Assembly (NCBI RefSeq): GCF_035599575.1
Contig: NZ_CP141179.1
Coordinates: 1 to 64,000 of the forward strand
Direction: 5' to 3'
Origin: Roseovarius sp. Pro17
Lineage (GTDB): Bacteria > Pseudomonadota > Alphaproteobacteria > Rhodobacterales > Rhodobacteraceae
Length of the DNA: 64,000 nucleotides
Part shown: in pieces, positions 55,280-63,178 of the stretch
How the letters are laid out: each line of letters begins with the position of its first letter
Numbering within the stretch: position 1 is the first letter of the stretch
Program-made: the position numbers and the translations under genes
The notes under the pieces: generated by a model
Databases searched by the model: none
Told to the model about the DNA's origin: nothing
Seen by the model: the letters and a program-made list of their open reading frames with translations, nothing else

Positions 55280-55571
55280 ATGAACCGCCTTTTTTCTCAG
55301 CACCACGGTCCTCACCGTTGCATTGGCGCTACCGGCCTTTGCCGCGACAAAATCGGAAGTGCTGTACACTTACACCAACATCGCTGCCGCCGGGTATGAG
55401 GACAGCGCCGCGTCGGCGCGCGCCCTGCAAGACGCGGTTCAGGCCCTGACCAACGATCCCTCACCCGAGGCGCTTCAGGCCGCGAAAGAGGTGTGGCTGA
55501 AGCACCGCCACTTTCGCGGTATGCTGGTCAAGGAGTGCGTAGCAGTGCCGAGGCCCGGTATCACATGTTGA
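55280..55571 (+). pseudogene. Frameshifted and truncated imelysin-family (iron-regulated) gene
   Basis: An ATG at 55280 starts a signal peptide MNRLF, but a run of six T shifts the frame; dropping one T restores LSTTVLTVALALPAFAATKS. The shifted frame continues with EVLYTYTNIAAAGYEDSAAS and EALQAAKEVWLK, typical of the imelysin N-terminus, then loses similarity near 55500 and ends at 55571. Intact imelysins are about 350-430 residues. Two lesions, an N-terminal frameshift and loss of three-quarters of the gene, mark it as dead. The DNA from 55500 to 55750 holds no recognisable gene. Confidence 0.65.
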
Positions 55572-55758
55572 GCGGCGCTGCGGTCCGATCGCCTAATATC
55601 GGGGTTAACTGTGCGGAACCGGACGTCAGGCCTCTGGGGTTGGGACCGCACGAGATCTTTCGTCAAGCCCGGACGCAAAGGGCTTGCGTCATCTAGTTCC
55701 GCATCAATGGGATTAGGCCGTTTTTCCGTGAACGCCTAACGATTTTCATTTGCGATTG

Positions 55759-55777
55759 ACATGAGAAACTCTCATGT
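55759..55777. promoter_or_regulatory. Inverted repeat at the start of a LysR gene
   Basis: ACATGAGA (55759-55766) and TCTCATGT (55770-55777) flank AAC. The dyad contains a T-N11-A arrangement (55762 and 55774) and follows a TTGACA at 55756-55761. It ends seven bases before the ATG of the LysR gene, which suggests autorepression. Confidence 0.5.
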
Positions 55778-55784
55778 TTGCCCC

Positions 55785-56726
55785 ATGGACATCACGCTTA
55801 TCAAAACATTTCTCGAAGTCGCTGCCTCCGGGTCGTTCGTGGCCGCGTCCGAGCGACTGTTCGTCACCCAATCGGCAGTTTCGCTGCGCATCTTGCGGCT
55901 GGAGGAATCGCTGGGCTGTCCGCTGTTCACGCGGTCCAAGGCGGGGGCGGAACTAACCGTCGCTGGCCGCGAATTCGAACATTACGCGCTGAGCCTGATC
56001 AAGATCTGGCAGGAGGCACGTCAGCAGATCGCCATGCCGGCAGGTTTTACTAAGACGATTACAATCGGGGCGCAATATTCGCTCTGGCCACGGCTGGGAT
56101 TTCGTTGGATCGACCGGCTGAGGCAGGTCATGCCGCAGCTGAACCTGCGCACCGAGCTGGGGATGCCGGACCGCCTGACGCGCCAACTGACCGAAGGCGT
56201 GCTGCACGCCGCCCTTATGTACACACCACAACTGCGGCCCGGCCTGTCAGTCGAAAAGGTCACGGACGAGGAACTGGTGCTGGTCGCGCCCTGGCCCGAG
56301 CCGACGATGGACTTGGAGGGGCGATACCTTTTTGTCGACTGGGGGCCGGAATTTGTGCAATCCCACGCGATGGAGCTGCCCAATCTGACCAACCCAGGCA
56401 TTACCTTTGCACTGGGGGCGCTGGTCGCCGAGTACATCCTGTCGCGCAATTATGCGGCCTATCTGCCCGCGCGATACGTCAAACGCTACATCGACAGCGG
56501 CCAGTTGCACCTGGTGCCCGACGCGCCTGTATTTCCCTTTCCGGTCTGGGCAATCTGGCGCGAGGATTTGGATCCGGAAGTTGCAGAAATAGCACGCTCT
56601 GCGCTGCATGATGTGGCATTGAACACAGAGGTCGAGCAGGAGCAAGTTCGGGAGAAATTGCGTGAAATCAGCGAGGTACATGAGATTACAATTTTAGGTA
56701 GCGGTGAAAACGATTCACGTGAGTAA
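55785..56726 (+). CDS. LysR-family transcriptional regulator
   Basis: The 313-residue protein has the LysR helix-turn-helix (MDITLIKTFLEVAASGSFVA, VTQSAVSLRILRLEESLG) and a diverged effector domain. The ATG at 55785 matches the family start; the ATG at 55761 lies inside the dyad and would add eight residues. The genes on both sides (iron remnant upstream, DUF481 protein downstream) give no firm target. It may be an autonomous regulator. Confidence 0.88.
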   Translation: MDITLIKTFLEVAASGSFVAASERLFVTQSAVSLRILRLEESLGCPLFTRSKAGAELTVAGREFEHYALSLIKIWQEARQQIAMPAGFTKTITIGAQYSLWPRLGFRWIDRLRQVMPQLNLRTELGMPDRLTRQLTEGVLHAALMYTPQLRPGLSVEKVTDEELVLVAPWPEPTMDLEGRYLFVDWGPEFVQSHAMELPNLTNPGITFALGALVAEYILSRNYAAYLPARYVKRYIDSGQLHLVPDAPVFPFPVWAIWREDLDPEVAEIARSALHDVALNTEVEQEQVREKLREISEVHEITILGSGENDSRE

Positions 56727-56851
56727 TAATCATTTCATACTTGAATAATTTGAATTTAACTTATGCATGAGGGGTTCCTATTTTCGTCTTAGCAGAGATG
56801 CTCCCGTTCAAATGAACTGAGCGGGTCACCTTGTTGGGAAAGGAACGACCC

Positions 56852-57679
56852 ATGAAGAATTCAACCAAACTGGCGGCTGCCTCCGCTTTGGCGCTGATGA
56901 TCGCTGCACCGTCATTCGCTCAGAGCGTGGTTCTCGGCATCGATGACCTGGACGACCGCGTCGAGGATATCGAGCGCGACGTCACCCGTGACATGGACAA
57001 AGCCGAAGACAAAGACCGTTTCGGCAACAACCAATTCGCACAAGGCTGGAGCGGTAGCATGGCGCTGGGCCTGTCGGCCACTGACGGCAATACCGACACT
57101 GTCGATCTGTCACTTGCCGGTCGCCTGCGCTATGGTGTCGGCCCCTGGAACCACACTTGGGCCTTCGCACTGGAAGCAGCCGAAGACAACGACGTGCGCA
57201 ACAAGGAAGAGGCGTTCGCCACCTATGAGGCGAACCGCTACGTCAGCGAAAATGCCTATATCTTCGGTGTTGGCACCCTGCGCTATGACGGCTTTGCGTC
57301 CAACAAATGGGACGCGTTCCTCGGCGCCGGTCCGGGCTACCGGATCATCAACAACGATCGCACAGCCTGGCGCGTTCAGGCAGGCCCCGGCGTGCGCTAT
57401 ATCGAGGACCAGCTTGGCAACGACACCACCGAGATCGCTGGTATCGCATCCTCGCGCCTCTACCATAAGATCAACGAGTACGCGTTCCTGTCGAACGACA
57501 CTGACGTCCTGTTCTCGGACAACGACACGCTGGTCGTCAACGATCTGGGCGTGACCTTCAAGCTGTCCAAGAGCCTGGCCACCCGTACCAGCCTGCGGAC
57601 TGAATGGAACAGCGATCCGCTGCCCGGTCGCGATGATACCGATACCTCGTTCAATGTGTCCCTCGTGGTTGGCTTCTGA
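56852..57679 (+). CDS. DUF481/YdiY-family outer-membrane protein
   Basis: The 275-residue protein has a signal peptide (MKNSTKLAAASALALMIAAP, cleavage after SFA) and, after a short charged helix (DDRVEDIERDVTRDMDKAED), a beta-strand-rich DUF481 barrel (GWSGSMALGLSATDGNTDTV ... NVSLVVGF with a terminal Phe, as in outer-membrane proteins). AAAGGAA precedes ATG 56852. These proteins are salt- or acid-induced in other bacteria. It is monocistronic, closed by a strong terminator. Confidence 0.87.
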   Translation: MKNSTKLAAASALALMIAAPSFAQSVVLGIDDLDDRVEDIERDVTRDMDKAEDKDRFGNNQFAQGWSGSMALGLSATDGNTDTVDLSLAGRLRYGVGPWNHTWAFALEAAEDNDVRNKEEAFATYEANRYVSENAYIFGVGTLRYDGFASNKWDAFLGAGPGYRIINNDRTAWRVQAGPGVRYIEDQLGNDTTEIAGIASSRLYHKINEYAFLSNDTDVLFSDNDTLVVNDLGVTFKLSKSLATRTSLRTEWNSDPLPGRDDTDTSFNVSLVVGF

Positions 57680-57701
57680 TCCGCAGCCGACTGCTACAAC
57701 G

Positions 57702-57732
57702 AAACGGGGCGGAGAAATCCGCCCCGTTTTCC
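57702..57732 (+). terminator. Rho-independent terminator after the DUF481 gene
   Basis: AAACGGGGCGGA (57702-57713) pairs perfectly with TCCGCCCCGTTT (57718-57729) across a GAAA tetraloop and runs into TTTT. It lies 22 bases after the stop. The following 180 bases to the convergent kinase gene contain no gene. Confidence 0.92.
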
Positions 57733-57914
57733 TGTGCGCTAAGGTGATGGGGCTGCGCGATGCACATTGTTGAATGGCGCGCGATGTCTGGATGTCAAAA
57801 CTAGATTAAACTGGCCTCGTATACCGACGTTGTTTGCCGCTGTGCTGGCGGCGCTTGGCAAATATTGCCGTGAACGATGGACATGCATGGCAAACCGGCT
57901 GTTCCGTCTGGCAG

Positions 57915-58868
57915 CTATAGAGGAAATTCAGCCTCGACGATCAATCCGGTCTCTTTCCAGTGCAACTCAATTGAGCCGCCCACAGCCGCAATCAGATCAT
58001 TGACGATTTTTGAGCCGCTTTGCCGTTCAGGCTTTGCGACGCTCGGACCATTTGTTTCACACCATCTGAACTCAAGCGTGCTGTTCTCACCTGCGGTTTG
58101 AACCACCCAATCGACATTGACCTTTCCCTCTTCAACACCGAGCGCACCGTATTTCACAGAGTTTGTCGCCAACTCGTGCAGGCTGAGGGAAATGCACGAA
58201 AGCAGATACGTCGGGAGCATGACGTCAGGTCCGTCAAGATTGAACTGCTGCGCACTCTTGGGAGAGTAAGCGAGCAATATCGTCTGCGCGAGTTCTCTCA
58301 AGCTCAAATTCTGGTCATGTGGCCGGTTAATTGTTTGAAAATGTGCATCACTCAATGTCCGGAGCCGTTCAGCTAGGATGGACCCCAGAACCGTAGCATC
58401 CTTTTCTTCGCGCGCTGTCATCCTGATGACGACGTTCATCACATTGACGATGTTTCGCAGTCTATGAACCAGTTCGTCGTCGGCAAGCTGGCGTGATCGA
58501 CGCTCTGCATCCCGCTTTGCCGTGACGTCCAGCTGTGATCCGAAATAAAACACCAGCTTCCCATCGTCGTCCAGAATCGGGCCGATCTGGAGGGCATTTA
58601 CAAAGCTGGAGCCATCTTTGCGATAGTTAAGTATTTCGACAGTTTCGACCCTTTGGGCTTGGATGGCGGATCGCACTGAATCAACGCTCTCTTTTGTCGT
58701 GTCTTGGCCCTGTAGGATTCTGCAGTTTTCGCCAATGATCTCGTCTTCGGAGTAACCCGTCAAATCGAGAAACGCGGAATTGACAAAAACAATGGGATTA
58801 TCTGGGCGGCATGGGTCCGAGATGCAAAGAGGGATTCGAGCGTGCAGAACGGCCTGAGCCATCGCCAT
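57915..58868 (-). CDS. LOV-domain blue-light-sensing histidine kinase (HWE/HisKA_2 type)
   Basis: The 317-residue protein joins an N-terminal LOV/PAS domain (about 5-115) to a histidine-kinase core. The photoactive Cys49 lies in GENCRILQGQD, where LOV photoreceptors form the flavin adduct; NYRKDGSSFVN and FGSQLDVT complete the domain. The kinase has the phospho-acceptor His135 in DELVHRLRNIVNV and the HWE-type N-box SLHELATNSVKYGALG. No response-regulator gene is adjacent. ATG 58868 is preferred; the frame is open to 59006, but that extension is AT-rich, overlaps a perfect palindrome and does not look like protein. It is soluble, as no membrane span is seen. Confidence 0.88.
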   Translation of the reverse strand: MAMAQAVLHARIPLCISDPCRPDNPIVFVNSAFLDLTGYSEDEIIGENCRILQGQDTTKESVDSVRSAIQAQRVETVEILNYRKDGSSFVNALQIGPILDDDGKLVFYFGSQLDVTAKRDAERRSRQLADDELVHRLRNIVNVMNVVIRMTAREEKDATVLGSILAERLRTLSDAHFQTINRPHDQNLSLRELAQTILLAYSPKSAQQFNLDGPDVMLPTYLLSCISLSLHELATNSVKYGALGVEEGKVNVDWVVQTAGENSTLEFRWCETNGPSVAKPERQSGSKIVNDLIAAVGGSIELHWKETGLIVEAEFPL

Positions 58869-59257
58869 GTCGTTTTTTAGATCCCAACGGGCGCGGTTTT
58901 TCGCAATGTTCAATTTACACCCTAACTTCGCCGACAATGTCTGTGTCGCTGATCTGTCTATCAGATGTTTATAACATGATGTTATAAAGTTAGCCGAGCA
59001 GGACATGAAGGGGCAGTCCTAGCTTAACACGTTTTAGGCGGGCAGCCGGCGCAGGACGAAATTGAGATTGTAGATTTTCCGGGTGGCCACAGGACAGGTC
59101 TGTCAGACACACGGCCTATGCCTTCGTGAACGCGAAATGATCAGAAACGCAGCGAAACAAATGAGCGGTGCGCGTGTTTCGCGAAAATCGGTATCTCCGG
59201 TCTTTCGCGAAACGCTTCGATACCGGATTTTCACAGTCAGACGATGCTTAGGCCGCG
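58869..59257. other. Regulatory-looking 389-base gap with palindromes
   Basis: Upstream of the kinase: TTTATAACAT (58968-58977), one G, then ATGTTATAAA (58979-58988), a perfect 21-bp palindrome 100 bases before the kinase ATG, and a weaker ATCTG/CAGAT dyad at 58952-58966. Nearer the SDR gene: the self-complementary TTTCGCGAAA occurs twice (59177-59186 and 59203-59212), interleaved with ATCGGTATC (59187-59195) and GATACCGGAT (59219-59228). No protein frame here looks real. Confidence 0.55.
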
Positions 59258-59971
59258 TCAGCCGCGTCCGATATAGGGCATTTTCGTCGCCATGACTGTC
59301 ATGAACTGGACGTTGGCATCCAAAGGAAGCTGGGCCATGTGCAGGACCGAGCGCGCGGCGTGCCTAGTATCCATTACCTGCATTTCGGGTTGAGCCGCCT
59401 TGAGGTCGGACACCATTTCGCTGGTTGCGTTGCCGATGTCGATCTGTCCGCAGGCGATATCGTAGGGGCGACCATCCAGCGACAGGGTGCGTGTCATGCC
59501 GGTGATCGCGTGCTTGGTCGTAGTGTAGCAGATTGAGCCGGGACGCGGGACATGCGCCGAGAGCGAACCGTTATTAATGATCCGCCCGCCTTGTGGCGAT
59601 TGTCCGCGCATCTGCGCAAAGGCGAGGCGGGCGGCGATGAACATCCCGCGCAGATTGACGTTCACCACGCGATCGAACTCGTCCAGCGAGACTTCGTCGA
59701 TCGGGGCAGAGGGGCCGAACGTGCCGGCGTTATTAAAGAGAGCGTCGAGGCGGCCAGCGGTATCGATGAACTGCCCAAAGGCGCGCTGCATTGCGTCGGG
59801 GTCGGTCACATCGCAGGGCAGGGAGGTGGCGTTTTCATGCGCGTCTGCAATTTCGCTCAGCCGGTCCTTGCGGCGCGCGAGCAGGCCAACGCGCCAGCCT
59901 TCGTTAAGGAATTCCAGCGCCGTCGCACGCCCGATACCAGAGCTGGCGCCGGTGATGAGGATGGATTTCAT
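59258..59971 (-). CDS. Short-chain dehydrogenase/reductase
   Basis: The 237-residue protein is a classical SDR: cofactor motif TGASSGIGRA near 7-16, NNAG near 80, catalytic Ser in INNGSLSAHVPRPGS and YxxxK in CYTTTKHAITGM. LLARRKDR after strand 2 favours NADP(H). Its ATG overlaps the stop of the upstream helicase gene by four bases (ATGA). Substrate unknown. Confidence 0.9.
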   Translation of the reverse strand: MKSILITGASSGIGRATALEFLNEGWRVGLLARRKDRLSEIADAHENATSLPCDVTDPDAMQRAFGQFIDTAGRLDALFNNAGTFGPSAPIDEVSLDEFDRVVNVNLRGMFIAARLAFAQMRGQSPQGGRIINNGSLSAHVPRPGSICYTTTKHAITGMTRTLSLDGRPYDIACGQIDIGNATSEMVSDLKAAQPEMQVMDTRHAARSVLHMAQLPLDANVQFMTVMATKMPYIGRG

Positions 59972-61494
59972 TCTTCGCTCACTTCCAATGTCAGTGGCAC
60001 CGGTTTCGTGCGCAGATCGTCGACGCGCAAGGCATATTCGGGCTTGGACAGGCGGTTGCGCACGACCCAGTGCAGGCGTTCTTCGGCGCGGGTGATCGCG
60101 ACATAGGCAAGGCGTTTCCACAGCGGCTGACCCGCCTCGCTGCGCCCCATCCGGGCCGCGGCGTAGAGGTCGGGCGCAAAGACCTGCACGTCCTTCCACT
60201 GCGAACCTTGCGCCTTGTGGATCGTGACGGCGGCGCCGTGCAGGAATGTGGCCCCCATATTGGCGGCGAAGGGGATGAACGGTTCTTCCTCGCCCGGTTT
60301 TTCGATTTTGACGATGCTGGCGGCGCTGATTTGCGGATCTTCGGCCCCCATGACGTGCAGGCGCGAAAAGCCGGGTTTGCGGCCCGGTCCCAGATAGATC
60401 ACCTGCGCGCCTTTGATCAGGCCGCGCGCCTCCAGATCGAGGCGCTTCTTGCGATGCTTGAGCGGTAGTTCGATGCCGTCGCAGATCAGGGGCTCGCCTT
60501 CCAGCAAGGCGTCTTCGGGCGCTCCGTGGACGGCGCGGAAGGCGTTGATCAGGCGGATGCGCGTGGCGTTGCGCCAGACCAGCACGGGGCTGCGCGCCAT
60601 CAGATCGACCTGCACACGCTGCGCCCATTGAACACGGTCGTCGCGTTTCGCGGCATCTTCGATCATCTGCTCAAAGTCGTGGAATTCCAGCGCCGGATCG
60701 GCCAGCGCGTGCGCGAGATCGAGGATCGGATTGTCGGCGTCCTGCCGGTGAATGCGGTGCAGCTCCAGCTTGGAGCGTTCGGGTAAGGTTTCAAACACCA
60801 TCGCGCCCGAGCTGTTGACCGGGGCCAACTGCGCAGGATCGCCAAAGAGAAAGAGGGTCGGGAAAATCTCCTTGAGATCGTCCATCTGGCGGGTGTCGAG
60901 CATGCTGGCCTCATCGACGAACCCGATGTCCAGTGGTTCCTCGCGCCGCTTCCAGCCAGTTATGAAATCGCTGCCTTTCAGGCCCGCCGCAGCCAGCGCG
61001 CCGGGAATGGATTTGTTCGTCTGGTAAAAGGCGAACGCCCGGTCAAGCGCGGTTTCGGTGAGCGCTTCGATCTCGGGGCGCTCGCCATTGCCAGCCAGCC
61101 ATTCGGCAATCTTCTCATACTCGGGGTCATAGACGGGCGTGTACAGAATGCGGTGAATTGTGGTGGCCGGGACGCCGTGCATGCGCAGGACAAAGGCGGC
61201 CTTGTTCGTGGGGGCGAGAATGGCAAGGGTGCGGCGATCGCGGCGCTTCTTGCCCTCGTAATCGCCCGAAACGATATCGACGCCCGCCTCCTCCAGCGCG
61301 CGGTAGAGCGCGGCGAGGAGCAGCGTTTTACCCGATCCGGCCTTGCCGATGACGGCCATGACGCTGTCCTTGCCCTCACGTGGGGGCGTGGTGGTGCCAT
61401 TTTCCAGATCAACGCCGGCAGCGCGCAGCGCCTCGCTGATGCGGTCATGCGCTTCGGCCTGATCGGGCGAGTATGTGAGGGCGGTCTCGGTCAT
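59968..61494 (-). CDS. Superfamily-1 (RecD-like) DNA helicase
   Basis: The 508-residue protein has Walker A IGKAGSGKTLLLAAL near 49-63, motif Ib APTNKAAFVL, Walker B FVDEASMLDTRQM near 191-203, motif III LFGDPAQLAPVNSSG and the C-terminal UvrD/RecD2-type block VTIHKAQGSQWKDV and LAYVAITRAEERLHWV. It is a 5'-3' helicase by family, likely in repair or replication restart. It is translationally coupled to the SDR gene downstream, with no obvious functional link. Confidence 0.88.
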   Translation of the reverse strand: MTETALTYSPDQAEAHDRISEALRAAGVDLENGTTTPPREGKDSVMAVIGKAGSGKTLLLAALYRALEEAGVDIVSGDYEGKKRRDRRTLAILAPTNKAAFVLRMHGVPATTIHRILYTPVYDPEYEKIAEWLAGNGERPEIEALTETALDRAFAFYQTNKSIPGALAAAGLKGSDFITGWKRREEPLDIGFVDEASMLDTRQMDDLKEIFPTLFLFGDPAQLAPVNSSGAMVFETLPERSKLELHRIHRQDADNPILDLAHALADPALEFHDFEQMIEDAAKRDDRVQWAQRVQVDLMARSPVLVWRNATRIRLINAFRAVHGAPEDALLEGEPLICDGIELPLKHRKKRLDLEARGLIKGAQVIYLGPGRKPGFSRLHVMGAEDPQISAASIVKIEKPGEEEPFIPFAANMGATFLHGAAVTIHKAQGSQWKDVQVFAPDLYAAARMGRSEAGQPLWKRLAYVAITRAEERLHWVVRNRLSKPEYALRVDDLRTKPVPLTLEVSEE

Positions 61495-61594
61495 TGCGGG
61501 ACATTATATGTGGTGGGCGAGGTGTGCCAGCGAAAGCAGGCGCTCGCCCGCCTTTGGGCGGCTCCAGACGACGCAAGGATTGCGCTGGTGATCC

Positions 61595-63091
61595 TCAGAT
61601 CATCTGGTCGTATTCCCCGACTGATGGCTCTGTGCGGATTACCGCGTCGATATCCGCGAAAATCGCACGCATCTCTGCGTCGCTCTCACTGCTTTCGCAG
61701 ACCACCACCAGATTGGGCGTGTTGGATGACGCGCGCACCAATCCCCAACTGCCGTTATCCAGGATCACGCGCGCGCCGTTGACCGTGACGACCTGCGCGA
61801 TCTTGCGGCCTGCCAACGGTAATCCAGCATCGTGATGGGCGACCAGCTTGGCCACCAGTCGCTCCAGCACATCGTATTTCTCAAGGTCGGCACAGTAGGG
61901 CGACATTGTTGGTGTCGAGTAGGTTACGGGCAGCGCGCGACGCAGGTCTGACATGGATTTGTCAGGGTTACGCTCCATCAGTTTGCAGATCTCGACTGCG
62001 ACGCGCATCCCGCAATCATAGCCACGGCCCACCGGTTCGGCCAAAAAGTAATGGCCGGATTTCTCAAACCCTGCCAGTGCGCCGATTTCCTTGACCCGGC
62101 GCTTCATGTGGCTGTGTCCGGTTTTCCAGTAATCGGCCTTGGCACCATGCGCCAGCAGCTCTGGATCGGACGCGAACAGCCCGGTGGATTTGACGTCGGC
62201 AACAAAGGTGCTGCCGGGGTAAAGGCGGGCAAAATCGCGGGCCATGATGACGCCCATCTTGTCGGCGAAAATCTCGGTCCCCTCATCGTCCACTACGCCA
62301 CAGCGATCGCCGTCACCGTCGAAGCCCAATGCGAAATCAGCGCCCGACGCGCGCACGCTGGCGGACATGTCGTGCAGCATTTCCATCGCTTCGGGGTTGG
62401 GATTGTAGTGGGGAAAGGTGTAGTCGAGATCATTGTGCGACGGGACCACCTCGACGCCCATGCGCGCGAACAATTCGGGCGCAAAGGCCGATGCGGTTCC
62501 GTTACCGGTGGCACAAACCACCTTGAGCGGGCGGGTCATGCGGAAATCGCCGACGAGATCATCAAGGTAGGCCTCGCGCACGCCAGACACGTATTCATAG
62601 GCGCCGCCGGGACGCGGCTGACCGCGCCCCTCCAGCACGATTGCCTTTAGTTCGTCCATCTCGTCCGGGCCATGGGTCAGGGGGCGTTCAAAGCCCATTT
62701 TGACCCCGGTCCAGCCGTTCGGATTGTGCGAGGCAGTGACCATCGCGACGGCAGGCGCGTCCAGATGGAACTGCGCGAAATAGGCCATCGGGCTGACGGC
62801 GGGACCGATATCCAGCACCTTGATCCCGGCCTGCATCAGGCCCAGCATCAGCGCGTTCTTGATGGTGAGAGAGTAGTCCCGATAGTCGTTGCCGACCGCG
62901 ATCACCGGGTCGATCCCGCGCGCAAACATCTGCGTGCCTAGGCCAAGGCCGAGGGCGGTGATACCGGGCAGGTTGATTTCCTCGGGGTATTTCCAGCGCG
63001 CGTCGTACTCGCGAAATCCCGTAGGCGTGATCATGGCGTCGCGCAGGAATTCCCACGTGTTGGGTGTGACGGTCTGGGCGGGCTTGTTCAC
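61595..63091 (-). CDS. Phosphomannomutase/phosphoglucomutase
   Basis: The 498-residue protein has the phosphohexomutase active-site Ser loop TASHNPNGWTGVKMG near 119-133, the metal loop FDGDGDRCGVV near 254-264 and the sugar-binding GEKSGH-like segment (here FEKSGHYFLAE). It interconverts hexose 1- and 6-phosphates for surface polysaccharide precursors. It lies 88 bases downstream of the polysaccharide export gene on the same strand, so it probably belongs to that locus. Confidence 0.9.
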   Translation of the reverse strand: MNKPAQTVTPNTWEFLRDAMITPTGFREYDARWKYPEEINLPGITALGLGLGTQMFARGIDPVIAVGNDYRDYSLTIKNALMLGLMQAGIKVLDIGPAVSPMAYFAQFHLDAPAVAMVTASHNPNGWTGVKMGFERPLTHGPDEMDELKAIVLEGRGQPRPGGAYEYVSGVREAYLDDLVGDFRMTRPLKVVCATGNGTASAFAPELFARMGVEVVPSHNDLDYTFPHYNPNPEAMEMLHDMSASVRASGADFALGFDGDGDRCGVVDDEGTEIFADKMGVIMARDFARLYPGSTFVADVKSTGLFASDPELLAHGAKADYWKTGHSHMKRRVKEIGALAGFEKSGHYFLAEPVGRGYDCGMRVAVEICKLMERNPDKSMSDLRRALPVTYSTPTMSPYCADLEKYDVLERLVAKLVAHHDAGLPLAGRKIAQVVTVNGARVILDNGSWGLVRASSNTPNLVVVCESSESDAEMRAIFADIDAVIRTEPSVGEYDQMI

Positions 63092-63178
63092 GGAGGTGTT
63101 CTCACTTTTTCTAAATGCGCAGGGCCATCCCCGCTGTTCGCACCGCTCGCGATGCCAGATATCGGGGGAAAGTTCAAA

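Noticed and set aside
55493-55696. 67-codon plus-strand frame after the imelysin remnant
   Set aside because: No family resemblance, and its start lies within the degraded gene.
58869-59006. 46-residue N-terminal extension of the LOV kinase
   Set aside because: The stretch is AT-rich, contains a perfect palindrome and does not resemble the start of LOV kinases.
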